DNA of 64,000 bases from Grammothele lineata (GCA_002150815.3 NDFF03000396.1:124001-188000), one strand, 5' to 3'; counted from the first letter of the stretch, positions 37,872 to 49,101 are shown. Numbers and translations: made by a program. Notes: generated from the letters alone by a model not told the origin.

Positions 37872-39205
37872 TTATTCTTCTATCGTGAGGTCGATGACAT
37901 CCCCGGGATCGTACTCGCGCTTGATAGGCCGTCGAAGGATGTCCTGCCCACCATTTATTACAAATCCACCATAGAAAATGGTTGTGTGGGCTCACATTAG
38001 GATCCATCTGGTCGTCCGAGTCCGACAATACTATCACATCATCTCCGTCTCTGCTCAGCGTCGGCTCCGGCTTCACACGTCCAGCCTCGCGCGACAGTTC
38101 CGGCTTTACCTTCCCCTCCACTGTGGGTTCCTCCTTCTTGACGGCTGCCCGTGCCGGCCTCCTCTGCCTTGTGGCGGAGCCCCGTGTGCTGGGACCTGCC
38201 AGTGCGTCTTCGAGGGGCATGATATCCTGCGCCTGTAGAATGGCTGTGTGCGCGAACGGGCGTTCAGATATGAGGGCGTGCGGGGAGAGCTTGGGGAGGA
38301 ACGCACCTATAGGTCTATACCGGAAGACAAACACAGCGCATGGCGCGGCGTTCTTCGTGAGTGGCGCCGAGTGCACCCGGCGGTGCGCGTGCGCGTACCG
38401 TTCCGTCGCGCCTAGTCTGGGTATCACAGCCAGTGTCGCGAAGTAAGGTTGGGAGTGCACCGGTCAGCGATGGAAGGAAGATCAAGATAGCACACTTACG
38501 ACACGCAGTGCGCGCCCGCCTTCTTGCTGCGTTCGTGCACAGCACCGACGCCCGCGAAGGATGCAGGCCTAAATGCCGCCTTGCGCGTGGTCGGTTGGAC
38601 CGGCACGACGCGGAGAGCGATGGTGCCAAGTGCGTCACCTCCGCCCCAAGGCGCATCGTCGGAATCTGGCATTAAGAGGTCAGACATTGACGGTATGATC
38701 GATACATCGATGTCGACGGAGGTGGGATACGCAACATGGGAGGACTGACGGTAGCCAGTCGCGGGTAGGTGGTTGCAGGTGGCGATCAGGAGTTAAACTC
38801 ACCGGTGGTTTGTAGGTTGGCGAATTGAAAGGGCCTGTATGTGTTCGCCGAATCCGTGCTCACGCCCACCCGCTTCCCAGAGGAGCCAGGATAGCTATGT
38901 GTCTTTCCCGCAGACGCGCCATCGACCAAAGCCCGCATGCTCGTATGGTGGCCTCCCCGACCGTGGTGGTCCTTCCAACGGATGATGAACTTCTGCAAGA
39001 GCAACAAACAGATTTCAGCACATCGCCCACATCTTGCAGAGGAGCCCAGAGGTGCGAACATGCCCAACTGACGCACCTTGCCGCTCTCGCTTGGGATATA
39101 GCAGGCAATAGTCTTGCGATCATCCCCTTCCACTTGGGCGTTATATTCTTGTATGCGGTTCCTGTTCTCGTCTTCAATCCAAACCTCGTATCCCTGGTGT
39201 ATCAT
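37872..39205 (-). CDS. DUF7918 family protein, paralogue 6, with two SUMO-interacting-like motifs
   Basis: Exons 39205-39077, 38992-38803, 38665-38500, 38416-38307, 38243-37996 and 37943-37872 give about 304 residues. Blocks: GYEVWIEDENRNRIQEY and CYIPSESGK (exon 1), FIIRWKD (exon 2), VHERSKKAGAHCVS (end of exon 3), VFVFRYRPI (exon 4), AILQAQDIMPLEDA (exon 5). Exon 5 has repeated Lys-Pro-Glu segments and DDVIVLSDSDD, an internal SUMO-interacting-like motif. The last exon is only 24 codons, lacks the coiled coil, and ends GDVIDLTIEE-stop. Several VKPE/VKKEE strings fit the psi-K-x-E SUMO-attachment pattern, so the protein might be both modified and SUMO-binding (inference). It lies apart from the two tandem arrays. 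Confidence 0.86.
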
Positions 39206-39678
39206 CGCGCGTACAAGAGAAGTCAGAAGTGCAGTTATTGCTGCAAACTGCTGGTGGTTCGGGTCTGAGTTCTGAGGCGCGGGCAGCGGGAAAACCTCGG
39301 CGGTTGGCCCTCGCGCAGAACGCGTGACGCAATGCGATCCCCGACAAGCGCTGTGCGCTTGGCCTCAGTGCGGCAGGCTGCAGCGCGCCGTCTACTTACA
39401 CAGATTCAATGCGTCGTACAGAGAGCGCACGAGGACGGGCTATGTATGGATAACAAACGCCGAATGTTCGCAGATGCGCGCCGATGATGTTCCATGATGA
39501 CTGAATGGTGAACACGTAGTATGCTACAGAATCCGACAGACCGACGCCGACCACTCCGGCGAATAGCGTACATATATCCAATGCGCACGGCGCAGAGCCG
39601 TTTCCGCGATGCTCCCGTTCTAATGTCCACGATGTCCATTGACGCCCTCTCGCCATTCCCTTACACTTCCCGCACGAC
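39206..39678. other. Intergenic region between paralogue 6 and the DUF1769 gene
   Basis: About 470 bases with the promoter of DUF7918 paralogue 6 and the 3' end of the DUF1769 gene. No other feature is seen. Confidence 0.45.
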
Positions 39679-40839
39679 TCAGTCCACCTCCGCCTTCAAG
39701 CTCTCCTGTGAATGCGCCTTTTCGCGTACCGACGACGCCGGTGAGGTGTCGTCCGCGGGCTCAATCACGACGCACCACAGCACACGGCCCCACGGTTGCT
39801 CGGCAGTCCGCTCGCCCTTCTTGAGGCGTTCGCAGCAGACGAAACGCACGGGCTGGCCATCCCAGTACTTCATCAGGTCGATGCTGATGCCGCCCGGCAG
39901 GCGCAGCGTCACACCTTCGTGTCGAAACTGCAGGAAGTCGTAGCAGAAGTCCGTCGTGATCAAGTCCTGCGATCGCACGGGAGCAAATCGGGGCGAGGAG
40001 CGGGGTCACGCAGGTGAGCTCCCGTCGTTCTCATGTTGGGAAGGGGACCAGAGAACGCACCTCTGGACCGAACACGATTTCCTGTCTCCGCAACGCGTTC
40101 GCGTAGTGCCCTCTCCGCTTCGACGGGCTGTCCTTCGGTTTGGCGCTCTTCGCGGTCGCGTTTGGGATCGTGCGCAGTTGTGAGATATCATCAAGAAGGG
40201 GCTCCTTCGGCGGAAACGCGGGCGACGGGGTGCCCGATGGTATCCGCTTGTGTTGGAAGTACGGCATCGTCGCGATGAGGGGGGACAGTGCCCAAGGCTT
40301 GGAGCGCGATGCTAGGTCATGTTCCAATGTGGGGTCGATGAAGCTATTGTTGGCGGTGGGGGAAGAAGACAGGGCGCGTGACGGGTTAGTTCTGTCAGGA
40401 GGGCGTGCGAGGTGTCCGGGAACGTACTGCATAAACTTGAGCGCGGCACTGAAGCCCCAGGGAAGCTTGAACGGGCGGTCGAAGACGTTCCCAAAGAGGA
40501 GGTCGTCGGCGCTGTACTCGCGCAGAAAGCAACCTGTGGTGAAGAGGGGTAGTTGGTAGGCATATATTCTCTTCTCCCCAACACGCGCACTGCTGACGAC
40601 CGATTAACCATAGGGGTGCACATACCTTGAACCTGTATACTCCATGTCACCCCACTGCGTTTGCGGAAGTACTCCGTATCCCTGGCCACGCCGGTCTCAG
40701 GGTCCTCGAGGCCTTTGATAAAGACGGCGACTTGGCCCTCGAACGCCTCCGTCGAGATTTTGACCGGTACCCCGGAGTTGACGGTTATAGGTGTGAGTTC
40801 GTCCACAGAGGGTCCGGCGAGGACACATAGCCGAGGCAT
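39679..40839 (-). CDS. DUF1769 family protein
   Basis: Exons 40839-40626, 40533-40428, 40343-40061 and 39966-39679 give about 296 residues. The family signature is complete: MPRLCVLAGPSVDELTPI, EAFEGQVAVFIKGL, GVTWSIQVQG joined across the first intron to CFLREYSADDLLFGN, then FDRPFKLPWGFSAALKFM, HFIDPTLEHDLASRSKPWAL, and DLITTDFCYDFLQF after the last intron. DUF1769 proteins are conserved across fungi; their biochemical role is not established. Length and exon joins are normal, so it looks like an intact core gene standing beside the duplicated module. Confidence 0.9.
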
Positions 40840-41462
40840 AATTCAACAAAGTTTCGTTCACTTGGTGGAGCACGTTTAGGTATGGGCGTTCTAGCTTTCA
40901 CAGCGGGTCGCAGAAGGCAGCAGGAATCACAGGATAGAATAAGGGGAGAGTACGATATGGGTCGATGCGGAGAGATGTAGGCCAGCTACTCTAGATGTAG
41001 TGTGCGTATATGAGGGAGCGTGGTGGGAAGGATGGAGGACAGGAGCGTAGTGGCTCACTCGCGGCGGCCTTCCGCGTCGACGTCAAGTCCGCCCCGCACC
41101 GTAGGGAGGCATCGGCAAATGCCGCCGTGCCCCTAATTCTGGTTACGACATGCCACCATCCCTCGAGCCCTCGCACGCGCGACTGCGCATCCACTGCGCG
41201 CGGTGTGAGACGCTGCTTGTTCTGACACGCGTGGGCAGGATGCTGGGACCGCGAGGCTGAGACGAGAGAGAAGGTGGCGGAGGCGCGGAGATAGCACAGA
41301 TGAACGCCCCCGCGGCGTTTCCGGCCATCCACTAATATTCCTGCCCTCGAGGTGGCCTTCACTGGAGGACTCTGCCTAAGGAAATGATGACGAGGCAGTG
41401 GTCTATTATTCACATCGTAATCATGTATGCAGGGTATCGTATCGAAGGGCCATCCAGAGGTT
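40840..41462. other. Intergenic region between the DUF1769 gene and monooxygenase copy 1
   Basis: About 620 bases holding the DUF1769 promoter and the 3' end of the monooxygenase. No gene is recognised. Confidence 0.4.
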
Positions 41463-43482
41463 TCACGACTCCTCGACAGACGTCACCTGAACCGTCGCCG
41501 ACATGCCCGAGAAGTCGAATTGTGTCTGCGTCTGCCGCCGCGGCACCTCTTTCCCCTCCTCGGCGTCGCTCTTCTCGTCCCGCTCAGACGCGCGCTCCCG
41601 CAGCATCCCCCACTGCACCCACCAGTTGTCCGCCTCGTCCTCGCAGTCGTACCCGAAGATCCGACACAGCGTCTCCCAGAGCTCCGTCGCCTTCTCGTTC
41701 CCCTCCGCGTCCTCGAGCACGTTCTTGCCCGCCAGCGTCATCGCCTGCGCGCGCGCGTCGCGCGCAGCCTGCTCAGGTCCGTCTGGGAGTAGCAGGTACT
41801 TCAAGTCGAACGCGTCGCGCTCGTACACAGCCCGTGTGCGTGGTTGTCGTACCTCTTGGAACGCGTATAGGAGGGAAGATATTCGCTGGTCAGAGGAGAG
41901 GTGTGAGAAGAGCTTCCCAAGCACCGCCCCGTCTTCGACCGCCATCGCTACGCATTGGTTCGCGCCGGCCTGGTGCATGTCATGTGAGCTGAAGGCACCA
42001 GGATGAGTCGGTACGAGGGGGTGCTTACAGGGAATGGGTGTGCCGCCTCTCCAATGAGCACTAATGGCCCTTCTTCCGAAACCCAGTCGTCGAGAGGCTC
42101 GTGCTCTCGCACGGCGACGCGTACAGCATCCGGTGCGGAGACCATATACGGGCGGAATCTAAGCGGTAAATGTCAGCGTGCAGAACATAGGAAGGCCATA
42201 AGGACTTACTGCTCGGTGAAGCTGCCTAAGACGACATCATTGACGCAAACAGAGGGTACATCGCTCCACGTCCCATCGTTGGTATCGGGCCCGTAGAATT
42301 GCATGACCCAGGTTTTGTTGCGGTGCTATACACTAATGAGGGATTGACAGCCTACGGACAACAGCCTACTCACTGTGGAAAAGCATACGACCATTCGTTC
42401 ATTCCCGATTGAGAACACTACGGCTTTCTGTGCGGTTCTCGGCATTCTGCGTGGGGTAGATGACGCGAAGGAGCAAACTTACCTGCTTCACCAAACCGTC
42501 CACTGAACCGTGCATGTCTTCCATGCGCACGTTGGTGCTTATGCACGTATAAGACAGAGGCATGCTTCGATACCAAACGGAGAACTCACTTGTACAACAC
42601 TGTTCCGGTCAACTTACCGGGATCCTCACGCCCGAGGAGCACTCTCCTGCATACGCCGAACTCCCCGTCCGCACCGACAAGCACATCTCCGCCGACTCGC
42701 TCGCCGTCCGCGAGGATCGCTTCTCGATTTGCCACATCTACGTCGACCACCTTGGCATTGTGCCGTATTTGTGCTCCGTGAGCTAGCGCCGCGTCGTATA
42801 GAATGTCGTGAAGCTCGTCATGCTGTATCGTACGATCGGCTTAAAATACGCGCGGACGGGACAAGAAGTGACGCACTGTGGCCATCAAGTATGCGCCTCT
42901 GGTTTCCTTCAACGTATCGGTGTCCCAGACCTGATTACCCAGGAGCTCTGCGGTATCGTCTTGATGAGAGATCAGGGATGGATCAACGCTCCAAGCATGC
43001 ACGAGGGCCAAAAGCTCAGCTTACATCGACAATAGTGCATAAGACTGACATAGGAAGCTTTCTGTAGCAGCCTCTCCTTCAGGCCCCAATGGAAAAGGAT
43101 CTTGGTGAGGTTCGGAGGCAGTCGAATGCCACCGTAGCCACGCTAGAGAAGGGGTCAAAGTTCATTCCCAGAAGGGATTTACGTTTATAGCCAAGAAAAG
43201 GACTTACCGATCCCCCCCTGTCATTGCCTTCTAGGACCAACACATGGTGGCCTACCCTCTGAAGCGCGACAGCTGCCGCCAATCCCGCGATTCCTGACGA
43301 TCAAAGGAGGGTAGGACGTGGCACGATCCTCGATTACAGTCTTCTCACCTCCGCCGATGACGACGAACGAGATAGGATTGGTGGTAAGTAATGGTGGGCT
43401 GAATTCTGGAGACTGTGTGCCCGGAGGCGGTCAGCCATAATCAGGACGCGTTCTGTGGGGGTCCACTCACATCCGATTTCAT
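41463..43482 (-). CDS. FAD-dependent monooxygenase (salicylate-hydroxylase-like), copy 1
   Basis: A class A flavoprotein monooxygenase spread over many short exons. After a four-codon first exon (43482-43471) and a 58-base intron, exon 2 reads SFVVIGGG and exon 3 continues IAGLAAAVALQ and HHVLVLEGND, forming the GxGxxG dinucleotide fold that binds FAD. A middle exon has GERVGGDVLVGADGEFGV, the DG motif. Near the end GPLVLIGEAAHPFPV is the second FAD motif, with Glu where GDAAHP normally has Asp, followed by AMAVEDGAVLGKLFSHL. The protein ends TSVEES-stop. The substrate is unknown, though relatives hydroxylate aromatic compounds. It diverges from the MYND gene at 45063; both genes recur together at 56.7-61.1 kb. 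Exon joins in the middle were only partly resolved. Confidence 0.8.
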
Positions 43483-45062
43483 GATCGACAAGCCTGTGGC
43501 CTGCGGGAAAAGTGTGGGATGAGTCGCGGGGACTCGGCGTCATATATGCGCCACGAAGGCTTTACACAAACTATATCACTGCGGTTGACGCTTGAAAAAT
43601 CAGCAAGGCTATGAAGTTCCTGTGAGAAGTCCCGGTGGTGGAACGCGGTGGCGAGTGGTTCCAAAGCGCGGAGGAACGTCAGTAGCACATAGACGAGTTG
43701 TTTCCTGCCGTAGGCGAAAGAGTTCGTGTTAGACGAGCCTACAAGGGCGCACAAGGCGAGCGGGCGGACTCACCCCCGGAGAGGGCGCGCCTCGTAGAGA
43801 GGAACGAAAAGGACTACGCGGCGGGGTCCGAATTCACCGGCCGCCTCGCCGAACAACATCTCTTCTCGTAACCATCTTCTTCAAGACAGCGCGTTCCCAC
43901 CTACGCGCATTCTGCGGCCCTCATGAGCAGGTCACCCGCGCTGTCCGAAAAGGGCCTTGCGAAGTTCGAAGAGCGCGCGTACGATTGTATGTGTTGATTG
44001 CCAGCACCACACTTGGGCGGCCCGTGATATGATCAGTGACCGGCGAAGGACGGACTCAATTTGCCACTCACAAACTGGTGGTCTATTTCGATCACCGGTC
44101 GAAAGCATGTCTTCGTCCTCCCGCGAGAACCTCCGTCCGGTGTCCAGGGAAGCGCGGGTACCGTAAGGTCCGCACCCGTTGCGCCGCTCGGCGCTGACCT
44201 ATCCAAAACACAAAATTCAACGGTTCATCCAGCAAAGTGAGTGTAGATGCTATACATGAGATTGTACTAACACGAAACAAAGGGAGACGTCCTCTAAAAT
44301 TGGGACAGCACTGGTCCCGGCGTTACCGCGTAGTAAAACTTCGGGCTTGAATCAGCCTGAAGCCCGAGGGCCGTAAAATGCGATACAACATAATGCGCAG
44401 ACACCGGGGATTCGGGAGGGAGCTATCAGGGTGTACTTTGAGTTTCGGTTAGGTGTCTCGTGTGGGGCATGGTGGGAAGGATAGAAGTAGAAGTACAATC
44501 TCGCCAGGAGCCGCCGTTACTCACAAGAGCAGCGTGGAGACGTTTCGGACTTCGATGCCGGGTGCCGGGCCGCAGGCGCTACTCGACTCGAGCAGCGCCA
44601 GTACGCAGAGCATCGTCAGACGCGCGTCGTGGTATGCCTGGCCATGGACGTCGACATAGTACTTGCTGTACATGCCTGCTCTCCTTGTGTCCTTCGGCGC
44701 ATAGTTTTAGGTCGCGTCCAGCGTGCCCCGTGAGTGTCTCCATTAGCTTCGCAGATGTACTCGCTCAATTGGTGGAGGGGAGTCCTCAACGTACTTCGAT
44801 ATATTGACTCGATGTCTACAGTGCTGGTGCCCGCGAACTCGAAGTTCAAAGGACGCAGGCTGCGTGTGCGCGGGAGGTCCTTTCTTCGTCTCCCGCATAC
44901 TCATGTTTGCGCACCTTTGCGCAGAATGCGTATCCATCTGCCTGAAACAATTTTTCTGGCGATCATGGATAATTGTCGATCGGCGGCGAGCCAACTTCGC
45001 CCCTCTCATTAGACCCCTAACGACTCGACTCCTCTGCTCCTCCCTCCATCAAGCATATAGTG
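43483..45062. promoter_or_regulatory. Divergent promoter region of monooxygenase 1 and MYND 1
   Basis: About 1.6 kb separates two divergent start codons; the same arrangement occurs in the second module. A small hairpin with an 8-bp stem (TCGGGCTT/AAGCCCGA) lies near 44.35 kb. Open frames here show no domain. Shared control of both genes is inferred only from orientation. Confidence 0.4.
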
Positions 45063-46148
45063 ATGCCGACACACAGCCCAAAAGCTCATTGTGTAGGTTT
45101 CCACAAAAACCCGTTACCGTGCACGGGCGACTCCCTCTGCGCAACCTGTAGGTTGTGCAGTCGTCATGCGGGAACACCCATGATGAAGTGCGCCGGATGC
45201 GGCGTCACATTCTACTGTAGTAAGGAGTGCCAGAGAAAAAACTGGCTGTATCACAAGTATGTTGTCTCATAGTGTTGTTTCATGAGTTTGGCGTTGACAC
45301 AGAGACGCAGGGAGATCTGTCGTTCCTCGAAGATCGGAGCCAGAGGACCCAAGAAGATGGTGAAGGCGCTGGAAGCGGAGGGTTTCTCCAGCAGAGCAGC
45401 CTTTTTCGACTGTATCGACACGTGGCTGGAGCGTCAAGACATCTCCCTCAGTACCATGGCGATGGCCCACGCTTTCATGGAGGACTTCGGTCTCGATGCC
45501 GATGCTACGTCTGGCAAACCTCGCGTCCTACTGGTCTTCCTCTGCTGGCACCGCGGCGGCGGCGAGAACTGCACTCGTGACCGCCTCATCGACAATACGA
45601 CTCCCGCCACGGATTTCGTCATCAACCATGTCGTCGTCGCGGATGAAGCGACCTATTTGCGGCACGTTCAGGACTTCCCTTGGGCTGACTTGTTGGCCAG
45701 TCGCGATGCACGCACCAAGCGAGAGCGTGACGGGTTTGGCAATGGCGGCCATCCCGCTACTCTCTACGCGCTCCCGGTGATGTTCCTCGTCCCTGCTGGC
45801 AGATTCTGTATGGAACGGTTCTATCCTTTCTTCGAGGGACCGTATGGCTATCTCGAGCCGACCCAGAGCAAGCGCGAGGAGCTGTTGGAGCTCATCGCAC
45901 TTGTCTATGCGGTCATGTTCCTAGGATATGTCCTCAGGCAACAAGAAGATCCGCAGAAACAGTGGGAGGATGGCATGCTCGTAGGTCGCATGGCGCAAAA
46001 GAAGAAGCGTTGGAGGTGGCGGGAGGTGCAGGGCTGGGATTGGCGCTTGATAATCGAAAGCGACCTGGGAAAAAAGCAGAAGCTCGGGAAGACGGGCCTC
46101 ACTCCGCCAGAGCTCTTCCGGTTGGGAGCCACTGTCCCCATGATTTGA
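45063..46148 (+). CDS. MYND zinc-finger protein, copy 1
   Basis: Exons 45063-45256 and 45311-46148 give about 343 residues. The MYND finger is near the N-terminus: CATCRLCSRH, MKCAGCGVTFYCSKECQRKN and WLYHKEIC. The final zinc ligand (Cys of HKEIC) comes from exon 2, which confirms the splice. MYND fingers bind short peptides in partner proteins. The rest matches no domain I know but is well conserved with copy 2: KALEAEGFSSRAAF, VLLVFLCWHRGG, ATDFVINHVVVAD, and a C-terminal block VGRMAQKKKRWRWREVQGWD and LTPPELFRLGATVP. The start is the ATG just before PTHSPKAHC. It is paired head-to-head with monooxygenase 1. Confidence 0.85.
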
Positions 46149-47079
46149 CCTTCCGGACGCGGGTGAGCATGATTGAACTTTGCCGCAGATCGTCTGAATT
46201 TCTCTGACCTCGGATCAACAGCTCGCTGGTCCGGCCATTTGACGCAGTAGACGAGCTGAGGCGGCAGCCTATTACATACTTAGTCTTGAACCTAGCAATA
46301 ATACACTCGCGCATGCTGCGATTCTTGGCACCCCGCAGCGCGAGCTCCTGCGGGCGGTGGGCGAAGTTCAGAGAAGGCGTGTCGAGGGCCCTTGCCATAA
46401 TATTGCTGAGCCCGTCGATGGGTTCGTCGGTCGAAGTAGCGCGTTAGTTTCTTGGTCGCGGCCTTATCGAGACCACATTCGGCCCTTGAAGCAAAGTTAT
46501 GACTCGCTGCAGGGGCTCTCCACCTACTGGCCTAAGTTGATGGTTCCGCTAACAATCGCGAAACGATCACTCCACCGAGAGCAAAGCACTGTCGATGAAA
46601 TCCCATCATAGTGATGCGTACAGCGACGTCCTACGTATGCATACAGCTTGATTTGGCGGGAATGTGTAATGCTTGAGACCCAATCGTAGGATCGCGCTTA
46701 TAAGACTGGCACAAAGAAAGTTCTGGTTATGCTTGTAGATGTAAGGCTTGCCCAGTTGTGCGTTACCAGAAGCGAAGAGAGGGAGGACAAAACCAGAACA
46801 TCGCGGCGACGAAGTCGCCGCATGTTCTATGGCGTGGATTCGGTTCCGTCTTCATCAGTTAAAATATGAACGTACACCTGCCCCGCCAGTGGCCTCGTGA
46901 ACCTGAATCATCTACAATATGACCGCCTTCAACATGGACAGTACTGATGTGACTGGCGCCGCAATCCACCATCCACGGTACAGAGCCTGCCACCCTTCTT
47001 CCCGGATAATACTCTTCGCACAGTCGATAAGACCGCGATAAGGAGCTTGATCCACACGCAGCCTAACCGCGAAAAGAGG
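46149..47079. other. Intergenic region between MYND 1 and the carrier gene
   Basis: About 930 bases between two convergent genes. No gene or repeat is recognised. In the second module the PLC-like gene follows the MYND gene after only about 210 bases, so this is where the two modules stop being collinear. Confidence 0.45.
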
Positions 47080-48274
47080 TTAAAGCCGAGCACAGGCTGA
47101 TGTAGTGACGAGCACGTACTCGATCACGTCCTCTCCACGGCTGGAGCCATGAGAGTACTTGGGAGCGCCAACGGTCACCGTCTCCTCCTTGATTTCCTTC
47201 GATTTTTCGGCCGAGTCGTACTCCACGACTGCATGATTTCTCTGGATGGCTAATCTCACGATTATGACGTCTAAAGGATATTGGATAGCGAAAATGAGTA
47301 TCTCGATGGTCGTGACGATGACAATTTTAACCGGGGATGTTTCTCCATTGGTGGGGATGAGGCGGGCTTTCAGGAGGGATAGACAGAGGGCGAATGCCAT
47401 GCTCGTCAGTTTAGCCACCAATAGCCCGGGGGCGAGGTACATAGTCCATGGGCGTTGACGTTCCGTGGGTGTGAGGAGAATACGAAGCGAGGAAATCGGA
47501 CGCCACCATTGGAGACGGTAAGGCGTCACTATTGACCTGGAGGTTCGAATGAGTAAGACTCGCGGAGTATCTATCAAGGAGACGCACCGGTACAAAATAA
47601 TCGCCAAGGGGACGTCGACGCATATTCCGAAGACTGCCACAGTCGACGCGAGCAGATAGCCTCCCCTTGGAAGCTCGATGTGCATCTGAGTGGTAGCCAT
47701 CTTCTTAGAGGCAACAGAGGCAAGAAGAACGAACTTGAGGAGGCCAAAGAAAATAGAGACAGCAAAAATCGCGAAGCCAGCAAGGAATGTGATGCTGGAA
47801 ACGATAGCTGATTCCACGAGACAAGGCACTGTGCAAAATATGGGTTTCGTTTATAGAAAGAAGATGCATCGACTTACTCAATCCCTTGTACAAGCCGGCC
47901 CAGCCCTATGTCGCCGACGATCGTTAGAACAGTGGCGTACATAGAACGAGCGTAAATGAATACCATCAAAGCAATATAGTACTTACCTCGATGTTGTACA
48001 CACGCCTCAGAATACCGAGATAAGAGATAGAGGCAGGACGACGACCGAGATCCACATTCTCTTCTGGGCTCAGTTGCAAACCCTTTGGGTTGTAGTACGC
48101 TGAGAGCGCGTCGTTAGCACACATTGAAAGAATATACATTCGCACCGGAAGGTAATGCCTACCTCGGAGTCGAACAAATCCACCTTTGAAGGGCACGGCT
48201 ATGAGTACCGGCAAGACAGACGTTAATGCTAGTTGGATTAGCGCGAAGGAAATAGGGTCGATATCAACGGCCAT
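47080..48274 (-). CDS. Mitochondrial carrier-like membrane protein
   Basis: Exons 48274-48163, 48099-47987, 47905-47878 and 47828-47080 give about 333 residues. Joined exons read ILRRVYNIEGWAGLYKGLMP, the solute-carrier pattern that follows the first helix pair of mitochondrial carriers, preceded by GGFVRLRAYYNPKG. Exon 3 has only 28 bases and is needed to complete GWAGLYKGLM. A second carrier-like Pro-x-Asp motif with Arg, YPLDVIIVRLAIQRNH, lies near the C-terminus. Several hydrophobic helices are visible (for example FAIFAVSIFFGLLKFVLLA). Canonical triplicated Px[DE]xx[KR] motifs are incomplete, as in divergent fungal carriers. Transported substrate unknown. A slightly earlier start at 48313 is possible. 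Confidence 0.68.
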
Positions 48275-49101
48275 GCTGGGGAGAGAAGCGAGGATACAGA
48301 CTCGAGGCGACAACGAGCTTAGGGTCTTTATGCCGCGGTGATGACCAGATGACGCTGTCAGATGATAGATGAGGCCGTGAAGCGTAGTCTCAAAGCGCCT
48401 CCTGGTTGTGAAGCACGCGTATTGCGATGCACCATGGCATGTATTTTCATCCGTGTATGCCTATAATCTTTGATAAACGGTGCTTGTCTTCTGGAGTTAC
48501 TAAGAATCGAATAGCAGCTTTCAGTACGTTCGTTGTGAAACGAAAAATGAAAACAATATGCCTGGTCTGAACTAACCGACCTTCAGGCTTCCGTGAGCGG
48601 TTAGCGAGACTTCGAAGGCGCGGCGTTGACAGTTGCGATGGATGTCGTACCCGCAGTGATGTTAATGGTAGCGCCTTACCTACATCTACTTGATTAACAC
48701 AGACATCCGCAGGCTCTTTCTGCGTAAGGGATACGACGATGAAATGGATCGGATGGAGCTATAGCAAGCAGTAGGGCATGATGGTGGCTTTGTAGCATTC
48801 ATCCAACGAAGTTCATAAGGCATTGTATGAGGCATTTCGATCCTTACGCAGCGATGCCCGCCTCTGCTGGTAGTAACGATCCCACCAGCCACGATGTTGC
48901 CCGGTAGCAGCGGAACTACCAGTGGTCGCAATCGAGTTGCGATTGCAGCGCCGGGGTGCGATGCATCAACTCGGACATTACCAGAAGCTCTACTTGAGGT
49001 TGTCCTGTGACATGACTTTACCAATCGTCGGTACAACGAGTCTAATTTCCAACCACTCACCAGGGGCTGGGGATGCTTGGGCGATGCTCTTGCTGCCAGA
49101 T
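48275..49101. other. Intergenic region left of the fold-back element
   Basis: About 830 bases, AT-richer near 48.45-48.55 kb, with the promoter of the carrier gene on its left side. No gene is recognised. Confidence 0.4.

Noticed and set aside
43412..43482. Monooxygenase copy 1 as a pseudogene
   Set aside because: The stop and frame slip near the start both lie inside a 58-base GT-AG intron that joins in frame; copy 2 has a matching intron.
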